A DNA stretch of 64,000 nucleotides, taken from the NCBI GenBank assembly GCA_008973525.1, contig WACJ01000521.1, positions 2,170,001 to 2,234,000 of the forward strand. The letters run 5' to 3'. This DNA is from Stenopsyche tienmushanensis (taxonomy: Eukaryota; Arthropoda; Insecta; Trichoptera; Stenopsychidae). This document shows positions 48,070 through 60,424 of this stretch, piece by piece. Below the pieces are notes generated by a model that saw only the letters and a list, made by a program, of their open reading frames with translations, had not been told where the DNA came from and did not search any database. The position numbers and the translations under genes are program-made. The first letter of the stretch is position 1, and each line of letters begins with the position of its first letter.

Positions 48070-49630
48070 ATTTACCCGTGGGCGACTTAACTGTCTTGAG
48101 ATTGATATAAATCGTGGGGATTATATATTTTTATTTGATATTTCAGCTGAAATGCCTATTAAAAATTATTTTTAATCACATCTTTGCAAATTTATCGCCT
48201 GTCATAGCCTTGAAGATTTTGATGTTCCGTTTTATTACTGAGGCACTCTTCGCTATTAAATTCCAAAGGAAGGCTTTATCGTTAGCGAGATTCTCGCCTC
48301 CCTTTCTGGGACCACTGGATACATTTTATCTTTATTTGACCTACTCAAAATTTAACAGGAGTTGCTATAAAATCCTTTGTGCTCAGTAATAACAACCCCA
48401 AAGGCTGGCATTAACAGAACTATTCGACAACATCAGATAGCATGCTTCAACATTCTCCATATATCTTTGGCGTGGGATAAAAAATACAACCGGTGGCTGC
48501 TCTAAAAAAACGTTTAGCGTTTTTTCTTGCTATCGAAAAGGTATAAATCACTACAGACAGAAATTGATCATCAAATAGCTGCGAATTCAACTTAACGGTA
48601 AACCGTTTTTTATTTTGTTCGTAATGTATATGTACGTTTCGGCTACATTTTCGCACTTGGCTGTTGAAACTTTTTTTCTTCTTTCAATAGAACTAATGGT
48701 GGAATCAAAATCTTGATTTATCTATTCACGAAAAAATGTGGCCTTCGAGAAAGTTTTGATTATGCCGACGTATGAGGACAAAATCGGCAACTTGAAGATA
48801 CTTGGCGTGAACTAAGTTGATCATCCGGCCGATATGTATCCAAACTTGATCCTTTTTTTGTTCCACTTCGTAGTTATATTAAAAGAATCTCAGAAAAAAA
48901 TGTTCTTCAAAGTTCCATCTCTAATAAATTAATTTTTCAGACAGCATTAATAATATTATTTAATACTGTCTATAACAAATATACGCCTTTAACATGGATT
49001 AATCTGATATTAAGTAAAACCAAAAGTATTAAAAAAAAGCTTGTGAAAATTATTTATCTATTAAAGAAATCCAAAATACGACTTAATGTGCGCTCTAACA
49101 ATCTAAAAAGATCCGACAGTGCAAGATCTGGTTAAATAGGCTGGATGATATAAAATTTCCAATCTAAGATCCTTTATTTTTTCTTGTGCTATTTCTGCAG
49201 CATTCGGCCCAAAACAGATCGTTTTTAAATGAACTCTTATTCCATTCATTCGAATTGTTTGTTCATAAACGATCACTGTAACGGTTTGACCGAGTGTGAA
49301 CAATTCATAATAAATAACTCCAGAAAAATATCACAACGCAAACTAACTGTGAAAGTGCTCATCAAATAAATTTTGATTACTTTCGGCTTTACCTAATATT
49401 AATATATCGATGACAATTTGGATGATAGATACTGCCAAAAAAATAGACATGCTTATCTCATATTAGATAAAAGGGGCGATAATATATTACGACATCAAGT
49501 ATATTTATCCTTCGATTTACACGGTTCAATTATTTGGGGGGACATTTCTAAAAACATCTTATATTAAACACTATGCTTAATATTTTATTAATTGTGGCCA
49601 TAGCTTTTAATTGTGAAAACAATCTTTCGA
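48070..49630. other. No exon recognised within the intron
   Basis: AT-rich intronic DNA; frames up to 91 codons without domains. Confidence 0.45.
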
Positions 49631-49631
49631 T

Positions 49632-49690
49632 GTGTCAATGGTTCGAAATTCGGACCGATTGGACACGAAAGCCTTGTCGTCTCCAATTTT
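49632..49690 (+). repeat. Family J core fragment
   Basis: GTGTCAATGGTTCGAAATTC then GGACCGATTGGACACGAAAG parallels 2657-2705. Confidence 0.4.
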
Positions 49691-50104
49691 ATACATTGTC
49701 TTTATTTTTTTATGTTAATGTCTTGCTATTATAAAAGTTACGTACTTTAACTTATGCTCAAATTTGTTTTTTGTAACATTCCAATTGATAAATTTTAATT
49801 ATTTTTAGCATATCACTATAGTGTATCATATAATAAGCATTCACGTATGAAATTATTACTCATACAATTCACATTATTATTACATGTATTAGAATGCTTC
49901 CTATAAATTATGCATTGAAATGTATTATTAGCATTGATCCCTATATTTTTTTTAGAAAAATAAATTTACCCTAAATATTTTCGAACCAACGACGTCTTAA
50001 ATTATTTCTTATTATTGTTATATAATATATATAAAAAAAAATATCAATACGATGATCTTCGTTCTGGTGCATTGCATTGAGATAGTCGAGTTTTGAAGCT
50101 TCTC

Positions 50105-50310
50105 GCCAAAGTGCGGCAAGGAAACTTCCTTATTTAAAACGCAAGCCCGCGCACGCGATAGGGCCCCGCAGTCCCGAAACGAACTCGCAGCATGTGCGAC
50201 GGAAATTCTTATTTAACCTCCAGCCGTTTGCCGCCGTGTATTGCAGCAAGGAGCCCCAAAAAGAATCGACAGTTTGTTCGTCCTGCAACCCTTAGGAACG
50301 GTTGAAAGCT
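50105..50310. repeat. GC-rich island containing a repeat also at 13145-13185
   Basis: AGTGCGGCAAGGAAACTTCC followed by TTATTTAAAACGC is the reverse complement of 13148-13185. The rest of the island (CCCGCGCACGCGATAGGGCC, GTTTGCCGCCGTGTATTGCA) has no recognised coding sequence. Confidence 0.45.
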
Positions 50311-51399
50311 TCGAACATCATAAAAAAAATCGATAACGACAAAATTATAATTTTAATTTATTTATTGCCTTTTATATTACTATACACTCAGGATACCCGT
50401 TGGGTGAGCGTTCAAAATAAAACTCGGTGGTAATGCTACCTTCAATATCGAGCGAATGAGGAGGTGAATGTATGATACAGACGAAATGGATGTAACCCCT
50501 TCCTATGAATGGATATTGAAGAGGCCCATAGTTCTGTAGTGGACTGTTAGTGGCTGCACTATGATGATGATATTACTATAATTACTCAAAAATAATCGCG
50601 AATTATTCCCACGCTACAGTTGTATTATTCATTTTTTAAAAATGATAATTTCCCTATCGCATCCTATACATAAAATATTTTTCCCGCGCTTTTTTCGAAT
50701 AAGGTTATATTTCTTTAGCATTTTTTGTGGCCCTCGAGAAGCAATCAGCTTTCTTAAGCTTAACCCTGGTCTGAAAATTCTTTTTTGATCTGGATAATAA
50801 CATGATCCGAAGGAAGACTTAAGGATGAAGACATTTATTTCGTTTAAGGATGATTTGTTTTTTATTCAAGTTTCCAGAAAAAAGATACCCAACTGCGAGA
50901 CTTTATTGACTAGGTGCCTTTTATATAGCTTCATAGTTGCGCGCGCATGTGATTACCATTTATCCTGAGATAAACCCACGTGACCTACAAATTTAACGCT
51001 TTCACATCGGGTAAAACCCATGCTGCAGATTTACAGTAATACATTTTTTTTAAAATAATTTCAACAACGTTTTAAAATCAAGACAAAAATTAATAAAAAA
51101 AACTATCTACTATTAAATGCATTTACTTCGTATCAATAAACATCTAAATATAGTTTTTTTTTATGTTTTCATCAATTTTATATTCTTAAATACAACTTTA
51201 AGTTTTTAAAAAAATATTTTAATATAATCAATATTTTTGGCATGTGTACAAAGTCCTTATATTTGTTCTTAAATCTTCTTCGTTATTATTATAAATCACA
51301 TATCGTTGTTGCTTTCGTCACTACGACAATCTCCGTTTGCCTCGTTGTTCAGCTACGGAGAGCACACCGTAGGGACATTCGGAGCACGAGGCCCTAGGT

Positions 51400-51455
51400 A
51401 TCATTGTTCTCGATTGAGATTTACTCTGACTGAATAAAATGGCCGACAAACACAC
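51400..51455 (-). mobile_element. HTH_48-type mariner leader fragment, copy 4
   Basis: Only the leader region is kept (GGCCATTTTATTCAGTCAGA on the minus strand). Confidence 0.45.
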
Positions 51456-51838
51456 AGGATCAAGATTTAGACTCATAGAAATAATATATTATATTGACGC
51501 CATTGCTAGTTGAGATTGCTTGACAGCATAAATTTAGTCGAAAATGGCTGATTAATCTGATTGTTTTCGACATGCAAAGAAAGTTTGGAATTAGTCTGAT
51601 TCAATGATATAATTTCTTCTTTCAAAACTCGCAAGCCAATATGTACATCAGCATATTTCACAAAAGAAGAAAAATGTTTCGGAGAAGAAGATATTATAGT
51701 TAATGCCAGACGCTGACAGAAGTAAGTCGCACTTACCAAATCTCTTATTTATCACGCCTTCATCTTCGGATTAAGACTGCGACTTCTTCGACCCACTGCA
51801 CAAATCACACACTTTCGGTCTCCATCATCACCATACGT

Positions 51839-52264
51839 TTGGAACGTAATTTGTTCGTCCGAATTGAATTCATAAAAACACGCTTCGCGTCTCATACACG
51901 CTGTACGTATTTGTCCAAAAGCACATTAATTATTCTCATTCACAGACGCGTGTACGCAGATAAAATTTCTGTTTGCATACACAAAGAAAAATTAGTAATG
52001 AAATACGCTCCAGGCGCGTCCTTCTTTTTTCTACCTAAAACACGCCTAAAAGGAAAGTTTTTGATCCACAAAACGGCCATGCTATGCGGAGTGTGTATAG
52101 GTGGCATTACCTGCCTCATCGTACATATTTTTCCATTCGGATTTGTCATTCATTGTCCAAACTTTTCCTTTTTATCCCCAAAATTCGGCGACCAGTCCAT
52201 AAATTTGCTGGATTTATTTTTTCCAGGATTGAACGATGAAAGTTTCGTCCAATCCTGTGTATAA
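51839..52264 (+). other. Unassigned open frame of 141 codons, no ATG start
   Basis: The frame begins at TTG; its first ATG is about residue 54. Hydrophobic C-terminal half, no recognised motif. The minus strand over the same interval is also partly open. Probably chance or a transposon relic. Confidence 0.15.
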
Positions 52265-52407
52265 ACATTCGATCCTTTGCATCAGATTCAATTTCGCATT
52301 GGATTGAATTTAAAACCTATTGAGATTAATCGTCTTGAATAATTATACAAGAATTTAGCTAATATTTAAACTAACCATCAAAATATGTATGATGATGTTT
52401 CTCTAAT

Positions 52408-52597
52408 ATTTTAACCCGTTGATGAGTAATCGCGCATATGTGTGTTCAGATTCGAGTGATACAGGAAGAGCATTCTTGTACATTGAGTGCGAAGATTAGT
52501 GAAACGGAGACAGAGACAGATGTCTTGGGTCTCATCATACACTCGTATATCAACGGCAAGATTGAGCTGTAAAGACACCCCTACACGTCTAAATATT
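52408..52597 (-). repeat. Short repeat family C, copy 6
   Basis: It runs from AACCCGTTGATGAGTAATCG through GAAACGGAGACAGAGACAGA to GACACCCCTACACGTCTAAA. Confidence 0.6.
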
Positions 52598-52825
52598 GAA
52601 CACTTTATTTTCAATTGTGTGCTTCTATTTCTATTAAATTTCAATGTCATCATTTAAAATTTTAATTTAATTTAATATTTATGCAAATATTATAAATTTT
52701 TATAAAATGACTCTTCTATTTTTATGGGAATTTCATTGAGTAGTTTGAATAAAAAGTATGAATAGATCTATCTTGGGTATGCTGATAAAAAATACTGTCT
52801 TCTTAGCGTATTCCTTTTATTTGTG

Positions 52826-52898
52826 AAGAGAGAGGTTACATCTATCAGGCTGCGGGAAGGACATCTTTCCGCAGTCAAGGCTAACCGATGACTCCCCT
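52826..52898 (-). mobile_element. LTR fragment, gypsy-like family A, copy 7 (hairpin only)
   Basis: Only the central GGCTGCGGGAAGGACAT..CCGCAGTCAAGGCTAACCGA part is preserved, between a family-C and a family-E repeat. Confidence 0.5.
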
Positions 52899-52999
52899 TC
52901 ATGCTCAAACTTAGAGCGCTTCACGAGCAAAAAATTATAAATGTTGTTATTCTATACGCAATGTGTCCGCTGGATGACAGAAGATATGTCCGTTTCGAT

Positions 53000-53108
53000 T
53001 CGTATGTCCATCACTTATCGTCCATACAAATCCACTTTTTTCTCATGACCGCGCAGCATGAGTCAGGCTTATATATTAATAAATGAACCTTAACACTGTC
53101 GATAGCAT
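53000..53108 (-). repeat. Short repeat family E, copy 6
   Basis: CACTTATCGTCCATACAAAT, GCGCAGCATGAGTCAGGCTT, CCTTAACACTGTCGATAGCA. It lies close to LTR fragment copy 7 and 0.4 kb from family-C copy 6. Confidence 0.55.
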
Positions 53109-53146
53109 ATGCGAGGATTCCTCCCAAGCTGGTCAATAATCAAAGA

Positions 53147-53416
53147 TTGAAAAATAAATGGACATGGACGACGAATATTGTTGATATCGAATATCTGCCA
53201 CATAAGAATCCCCATAAAATGTATAGAGCGGTGATTGACGGTCGTTTATCCACACGTAATTTACCTGTCAAATATGACATCTATTACAATCATCATAATT
53301 CAGAAGGAACGCTTTCGCTATCGTCGAAAAAATATAAATCTTCGACGTTATACGAGACCACACGAGCTTACGTAGGCTTACATCCCCGATCCCTTTACGG
53401 CCTAAAATTACAATAA
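53147..53416 (+). other. Unassigned open frame of 89 codons
   Basis: It reads TTNIVDIEYLPHKNP and TRAYVGLHPRSLYGLKLQ; starts at TTG; no family recognised and no flanking splice sites chosen. Confidence 0.12.
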
Positions 53417-54434
53417 TATTTGCATTCCACCGTGAGTACCATAAAAAACATATAATTTTATGTATTCACCGCGTTTTCAATTTATTTATGACCATTCTGG
53501 GAGCATTCCACGCTTCTTATCAAATCATTCACGTGAATTATTTTTTGGGCGTTTGAAAAAGATTCAAACTATCAACCCTTGTGAACCTGTCTCGCTATTT
53601 CGTCAATTTTAATTCCCGATATTTTTATGGCCGAATTTTATGGTACCCAATTCCAATTCAATTCAATCTATCTGCTGTAATTCCATCTCCAAACGATGCA
53701 TGTGTCTGATAAAATACAATTTATGAGGGCATGTAAAGGATTTTATATATTATTTTCGCAGGCATAATTTAAATTTATCTATAAATTTAAACTTAGATCT
53801 TATTGAGATTGCTCTGGTATTTTTCCAACGAAATCTATTGATGCAACAGATTTATTTTTAATACAAATAAATCTAAAATATTAATTAATACAAAAAAATC
53901 TATCGTATATATAAATCGCCTTTTTATTACATTTTTTTTAATTCCAATTTAAAATTCTTGTTTTGATACCCTATTCTTATATGTACATTTAAGGGATGAT
54001 GTACATAATCTCCTGTGTATAAAACTCATGCTAGTCACGTTTTCTTCGACCACACCTCTAAGACGTTTTTGAGATGTTTTCGCGCTTTTCTTCTTTCCCA
54101 GCTTTTCCCATATTTTTTTCTAGCGAATTCCCTCTCTTTGTTTTTCCAATCGAAGAAGTCTAATTCCTTAAGCAACCCAAGGAATCAAAACAAGAAGCTT
54201 TGTAGCAGAAGCTAAAATATAACGTCAATTGTATGTGCCAAGATGCTTGAAAACTCGACTATCTCAATTGATTGATGAAAAAAAAAATTAAAATATAATA
54301 AATAATATATTAAACTATTTTTGCATTTAAATCAAGCATCAATCTGTTAATAAATAAACAATTATATTTGTTTGAAAATATATTGCAGCAATTTAGAACA
54401 GCGTATTATTATGCGTTTTTTAACGTTATAATCT

Positions 54435-54552
54435 TCCATAATAATTTGCCATATAGCATAAAATAATTTACAATAAATTTGAGAGATTTTTCTTTAATAG
54501 TCTGACCGCTATATCTTAACAAACTTCAAGCGTTCTTATTGAATGTAACTAT
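54435..54552 (-). repeat. Repeat family M, copy 6
   Basis: AATAATTTGCCATATAGCAT, ATTTACAATAAATTTGAGAG, CTGACCGCTATATCTTAACA and CAAGCGTTCTTATTGAA match copy 4. Confidence 0.45.
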
Positions 54553-55589
54553 ATTTTATGATATGAATTGTTTATCAAAATATTTATTTAATACAAAAGC
54601 CTCATGTATCTGAAAGGATATGGTTATATTTGCCTTTTTATATTCAATAAGAAAAATCAGGCATTGCTTCTGTAGCAAGTTCGAGCATTGAGACATAAAT
54701 GTTTTTTGTCACCCCTCTTTCGCTTCAGTTTTGCGAGTAAATCCCCAATAAAACGAAGAAGCCATGCCCTTATGCTGCAAAGTCGTAAAGTTTATTTGTC
54801 CTACAGTTAAGAGTGAAATATAAAAATGACGTAAAGAGGCGAGATCTTCATCTTTTCGAAAAGGATCTTTAATTTTTATAGTAAATGTTCGCCTTATAAA
54901 ACTCGTGTAGGAGCACTCGGCCTTTATCTCTGCCCTTTATGTCGATTCCTTATTGAAGGCTAAGGTCACCGATATGTGACAATCTCTGCCCGATCTCTCG
55001 CATATTTTCATAAAAATATTTGTGACAACCGCCATAAATCCCCGGACATAATTTATTCTCATCGATCTCTGCGAATTTACCTAAGGGATGATCAAAAAAA
55101 GCCTTAAATAAATATGAATTTTAATTAATTTAATGAGAACTTTCTAAAGCTTGTTTCATATCGGGTGTCTATTCAATGCTTTTTGTATCTTAACGGCTGG
55201 TTTTTGGTGTAATAAATGCTGATTCAGCAACCTTCTTGGGGTTGTTTATTCATGCAACAGTTTCAGGGACGTCCCTTTCAACCCTATGCTTTCACATCAT
55301 CTTATGATTTATTATGATTCAACGTAGCAATAAAATTAATCCATAAATTTTGTCGACGGGCCATTCGATTCAATTACTCGCCATTGAATCCCTTAATTTT
55401 GTATTTCATTACTACACCTCAATAAAATGCATTTGGGTCTACCAAAAATTAATCCATTATTTTTAGACACTTAAATTAAGGGTTGATATACTATCAAACC
55501 CTAAGACTAATAATGAGCATATAATATATTGCATGTAAAGTTGGTACACCTGACATGTAGGGGGGATCTTAACGGTCAGTTTGTTTAGT

Positions 55590-55685
55590 CCCGCGCGTTT
55601 ATCGGCCATTTTGTTCAGCGACAGTAAATTCATCCAATAGAGAGGTCGTCGCGCGCTCTCATCAAATTGAGTTTGTGCAAGATAA
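55590..55685 (+). mobile_element. HTH_48-type mariner leader fragment, copy 5
   Basis: It matches the other copies over GCGTTTATCGGCCATTTTGT, TCAGCGACAGTAAATTCATC and GAGGTCGTCGCGCGCTC, then diverges. Confidence 0.5.
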
Positions 55686-56254
55686 GCGCATTTATCTACA
55701 TTTTGACTTAGTAGAACAATTTATTTATTTATTTAGCTTTATTTATCCCTTAAAAAAATCATATTGCAAGTAAAACATATGAAAACCTCCTCCAAATTTC
55801 TTCAAACCATTTCAAATGCATTTAGCTTCTTTCTACTCCTCTTTGGCATGTTTTAATTTCATTGCGATAAGAATTTTCAAACGGTCATATTTGAAAAATA
55901 TTCATCGAATTCGTTTTTAAATTTGTCGGCAGAGGTCCTTTAAATATTTTCTTCATAGACCAGTATTTGATCCATGTACTATTTATTTTTCTGTATGGGA
56001 CGCTTTTACGTTTTTTACGAAATTAATCTGGAACCGAAGGGACGATTATGTATTCCTGCGTCCAAGACTATTGGTCGACTCTGTATTATTTTCTACGCGG
56101 AGAAGAAGATGAATTGATGCTTGTGTATATAGGCACGTACAGGAATATAGTAAAATTCTGCACAGATCTTTACACCACAACAGCGGCTTCACGCATGAGT
56201 TTTCTTTTAATAGCTTCATTAAATTTCTGAGTATTTATTTATTTTGAAGCTTAG

Positions 56255-56420
56255 CGTGTCAACCATTTTGTACAGTCATAGTAAATTCTTCCGATGGATT
56301 GGTCATCGCGCACTCCCGCCACCTCCCGTCCGTGGGAGAATACCGCCGTGAATATCCATCTGAAGCTCGTGGAAGTTTATGGTGGTGATGTGATGAATCG
56401 ACAACATGTCTCAAAGTAGG
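56255..56420 (+). pseudogene. HTH_48-type mariner transposase fragment, copy 6
   Basis: The leader CAGTCATAGTAAATTCTTCC is followed by an uninterrupted block IHLKLVEVYGGDVMNRQHVS (56353 onward), typical of the first helix-turn-helix of this transposase group, and then a stop. Confidence 0.65.
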
Positions 56421-56599
56421 TTAGAGTTCTTCTAATTAGGCCGTATTGATATATTTTGTCAGAAAAATTGGTTACAAAAAGTCATGTAAAAGATGGGTGT
56501 CCAGAATGCCTGCATAGGAGGAAGAATTTTTTTTTGGACTATATATATATATAAATATTAACTATTCAAAGCAAATATACTTAAGGCTCGGGTGCCACA

Positions 56600-56975
56600 T
56601 TAACTATTATCTAGTCTTCTTCTGATAATATATATAAAAAAAAATATCATCTCTTTGTTCGTATGTTATGCGCTGCCATATCATTCATCAGATCGCAAAA
56701 AAACTTCATCAACTTATTGCTAAAGATTCCAGGAGTAACATAGGCATAGTATAATACATTAAAAAAAACAATGTTTGTTTGTCCGTATTTAATGCGCTGC
56801 CATACCGTTTATCCGATTGCGATAAAACTTTGTTAACATACTTTTTACATTTAAGGGAATAACATAGATATATTAATAGTAAAAATATTGTGTGTATGCA
56901 CCATGTTGGCGCATATTGGTCTGGTGAAATGAATTTTGGGCTATGGGGACGGGGAGAAAAAGAATGCGCGCACAA
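56600..56975. mobile_element. Helitron-like region with a duplicated ~130-bp unit (tentative)
   Basis: Two diverged tandem units (about 56640-56760 and 56765-56880) share TTTGTT.GTATGT/CCGTAT, ATGCGCTGCCATA, ATC.GATTGCGATAAAACTT and AACATAG. Such 'GCGCTGCC.TA..GTT.ATC.GATTG' units are reminiscent of insect Helitron-associated minisatellites. The following GCACCATGTTGGCGCATATT recurs in reverse at 21100-21130. No Rep/helicase coding is present. Confidence 0.35.
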
Positions 56976-57790
56976 TACTGTGGTTAAGTCGGTTTTCAAA
57001 ACGAGAGCGAGTATGCATATTCTTTTGGATCCCAGCTCTACAGCTCGCGCTACACGTGATCTGAAGCAATAAACCACCTACTGCGTTTCTTTTCAAATAA
57101 TTATTATTCGCTTGTCATTGCAATGTGTGCCACACAAGATAATTAACCCTTTTGCATCGGGTTGTCGCTTTTGCAGCAATCGAATTCTGTGTGAAAAAAA
57201 CGAACCGTCGCAAAAACGTTGCTCAATTAGTATTATATTTAACCGCATATTTGATATACATTTTTATATATATTAATATAATGGTTCTCAACAAATTTTT
57301 GCTTAAAAAATAGGCTATACGAAATACATGTCACAAATCTTTGAATCTGGATGCATTTTTACTTTAGTCTTCTTTCGTCGGTAGCTCTAAAAATGGATTA
57401 ATTTCTTTTGGTCTTAATATTTTTCATCCAATATTACTTTTAGTAAATCATTTCTTTGAATGTATTGATCAATTTTTTTAAGTATAACAATAAAATGCAC
57501 GAATCCTTTCAATTTTTTATATAAAATTAAAACCCAATCTGATCCTTTTACGATGCAATAAAATAAAGTAATACCATAAATTCAACGAGAGTTTCCATAT
57601 CAAACTTTTCGCGAACCTCTGCTATACGTCTGCAAACTTTTTAATTCCATTTTTAAATGAAATCTTGACATCCAGACAAATGTAAAAATCCTTTTGTTAA
57701 TTTCTCTCCAGACTGTTGCTTATCTTTCAATATATTAGAACTTTTCCTACTGATTTTGATCGCAACAAAACAAGCATAAAGAGCGGTAAA

Positions 57791-58045
57791 ATGGACGAGC
57801 CAAGCTCTATGCTAACTGAAAACTTTTCTACTTTATCATTGCCTCATGACGCTTTTAAAAAAATGCTGGGTAATATAAATTCTATTCATTTTAAGAATTC
57901 CAAAATGCCTCGATTACAGAAATATCTCGATCTCGATGGCGATTACTTTGATAAATACATTTGTGTCGTGTCCTGTGAATTTTTGATCCTATACAAATGT
58001 TGTAACCCTACTTTTTGGACGTACGATAAGCTCTATGCAGTTTGA
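57791..58045 (+). other. Unassigned open frame of 84 codons after a splice-acceptor-like site
   Basis: The frame is open from 57716, five bases after TTTCTCTCCAG (57702-57712), a good acceptor-like sequence. The first ATG is 57791 (MDEPSSMLTENFSTLSLPHD). Composition is protein-like (mixed charged and polar, LQKYLDLDGDYFDKY), but no family is recognised and no donor is obvious. It lies within the presumed transporter intron; chance is the main alternative. Confidence 0.2.
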
Positions 58046-58611
58046 GAAGCGCTCCTTTTTTATAGCATTTTATACGGTCTGAAGTGTTGTCTGTTTAGTG
58101 GATTTATACAAGGCTTCAAAAAAATCAATCGAATCCGAGATGAGAACAAATCAGAATACGTGCTTAAAATAAGAGCGAAACGTGTAAAACAACTTTGGCC
58201 ATAAATCTTTATCCGAAATAAAGTTAAACAGGTTTTTGACGTTTTCTTCTCTGCGAGAGGAAAGTGCGGAAGACCTTCTCCGTTCAGGATAATTTTATAT
58301 GGAACATCAAAAGACTTTATCGGTCATATACTGCCGCAATAAATTTACAAAATGAATATTTTTTTCATTTTTAGTACACTTATTTGTTGTATCATACATA
58401 AATTTGTGCCTGAACGAAAATCGATTTTCAAATGTTCGTTTTTGTACACATTTTTAAATGTATATTGCAAAAATTATCCTTATAATGCTATCAAAAACGG
58501 CATTAATAAGGTTATTGTATCATATATTGGTGTGATGAATTAGTTCATGGACTTCTATTAAATATGTTAATAAAATTGGAATAAATCGATTAGAACTCCA
58601 AAGAAATATTC

Positions 58612-59230
58612 TATATTAGGGAGACCCGAAAGTATTCCCGAAAATTATGTAAAAAACGTTCATCTTTCAATATTTCCTTTATTTTGGAACTTATTTGATC
58701 CCTTTTTGTAAAAGCTTTCCGTTTAAGTAGCAAAAAGAAAAAATATTTCAAATGCATATTTGAAGGCATGCGGTACCCATCCTACCCCATAGTACCCATC
58801 CTATTCGTTTTACATTGAGTTTTAAATGAGGTCTCAGTTTTTGCAATAACTCCTTGATTATTTGTCATGGGTTTGACTCGATTAAGGATTTAAGTGCATC
58901 GTGCACCTTAAACTTCTATTACCAAATTTAAATTTCTGAAATCAATATTGATATCTTCGAACTGTTGCCACTTCACTATGAACATATTTGAATGTTTGGC
59001 TGACTTTTGTGATATTCCAATCCAAATCAAAAAATCAGCATACGATACCGGATGTGGACTTTGTTATTTTGGGGTCTAAAAATTTTACCCTTATCAATAA
59101 AAAAAATCTCTTGCACAAAAATAATGTTTAATAATAGTTCTACAAAAAAAATGATTTACAATTTGTTTCCGTCACTATGTCTGGAAACAAAATGAGCTCA
59201 AATAAAAGTTTTTGACTTTTTACAATATCA
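58612..59230 (-). mobile_element. Mariner-like element, second family, copy 2
   Basis: It shares with 34255-35265 a long collinear series of blocks: CCGAAAGTATTC, TTGATCCCTTTTTGTAAAAG, CCTACCCCATA..CCCATCCTATTCG, GATGTGGACTTTGTTA and TCTGGA.ACAAAATGAGCT. The minus strand gives FDLDWNITKV and FQKFKF. It is shorter than the first copy and more eroded. Confidence 0.65.
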
Positions 59231-59309
59231 ATAAAATCCAAATATTTTATTTAATAAATCCAAAAAAGTTACATCTATAGAGCTTTCATATGATAAAAGC
59301 CAATTTTGA

Positions 59310-59657
59310 CGACGAATAGAAAAACTTTCTTCTCTCAATAACTATTTATTCCACACGAGAGAGAAAAGGTGAGAGATCTGGCTGCAGGAAGGACGACCTC
59401 CCGCAGCCAAGGCTAACCGAAGACTCTCCCCGACTCCCGCCTCCTGAGCGACACTGCCCAACCAGGAACGGTGCATACGCAAGAAGCGATCCATCGGTAT
59501 GCAGGTGCAATGTTTCCGCAGGGCCACAAGAGATGGCGCTGTTAAAATAACATATTGCACCTGAAAAGAGACGGAAGATGTCGCTGTTAGTCTGGCGAAT
59601 TAAATCTGCTCAGTTTAACAGCTCTACTACGTGGGGATGATAAATCCCTCACGTCAT
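59310..59657 (-). mobile_element. LTR, gypsy-like family A, copy 8
   Basis: On the minus strand it begins TATGACGTGAGGGATTTATC and carries the GATGTCGCTGTTA-type region, the GC hairpin and AATAAA, but lacks the final GTTACA end, stopping near GACGAATAG. It lies inside the presumed transporter intron, antisense to the gene. Confidence 0.65.
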
Positions 59658-59879
59658 AGTAGCTGATATTATTCCAATTTAAAAAAAAAATTATGAGAAT
59701 AGCTTAGATAAATACAATCAAAGTGTATACATCCGATCCTTGATTTACGCGGTAAATGCTCTCTACCAAAAAGTATACAAAAATAGGTATAAAATCTTTG
59801 GTTAAAAACCACATTTTAAAAATAATATATGCATAGTTAAGATCAAATCAAAGTGGTTTATAAATGAATAGATATTAAA

Positions 59880-60420
59880 AAACATAAAAAATAAATTAAA
59901 TTAAATAAGTTATAGGCTGTTAAAGTGTAATGGGTAAAAAAATGGCGTGTCCTAGTTGACACAATTTCAATTATTCTAGTTATCTAGAACTTAAAACATT
60001 TAAATATTTTTTATTAATAAATATAACACTATAGTTTCTACCTCAGATAAAATAAAATTATTTTATTTTAATATAAAATGGCGACTATTTAAAAACTACT
60101 TTACTTTTTTAACCTTGTTTTTTCCACAGATTTAATTTTTTTTAAATAGTTTAGAAATCAATTTTTGACATAAATCTGGTACAAACAATAGAAGGTTATA
60201 TAAAAAAGATTTTAAACAAATTTTAAGTAAATCAGTAAGTTAAAATTTGAGTTATCATGTCAACCGTGTTGAAAAAAATAGTAGATTTCATTCTGGTAGG
60301 ACCGGCTTAGTTGCCGCCTCACTAAAATAGCTAAAACTCCGTAAATAATTGGAGTTTTGGAAAATTTTTTGGAGGATAAATTTTTAAGAGTCTAAACTTT
60401 GAACGAAAAAAACAAAATCG
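59880..60420 (+). repeat. Dispersed repeat family B, copy 7 (longest left part)
   Basis: It carries GTAATGGGTAAAAAAATGGC, CCTAGTTGACACAATTTCAA, ATCATGTCAACCGTGTTGAA, TCTGGTAGGACCGGCTTAGT and GCCGCCTCACTAAAATAGCT. It begins about 220 bp after LTR copy 8. Confidence 0.6.
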
Positions 60421-60424
60421 TTGA

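Noticed and set aside
52411..52653. 80-codon minus-strand frame
   Set aside because: Family-C repeat read through by chance.
56709..57077. 122-codon minus-strand frame
   Set aside because: It covers the Helitron-like tandem units and shows no Rep, helicase or other domain.
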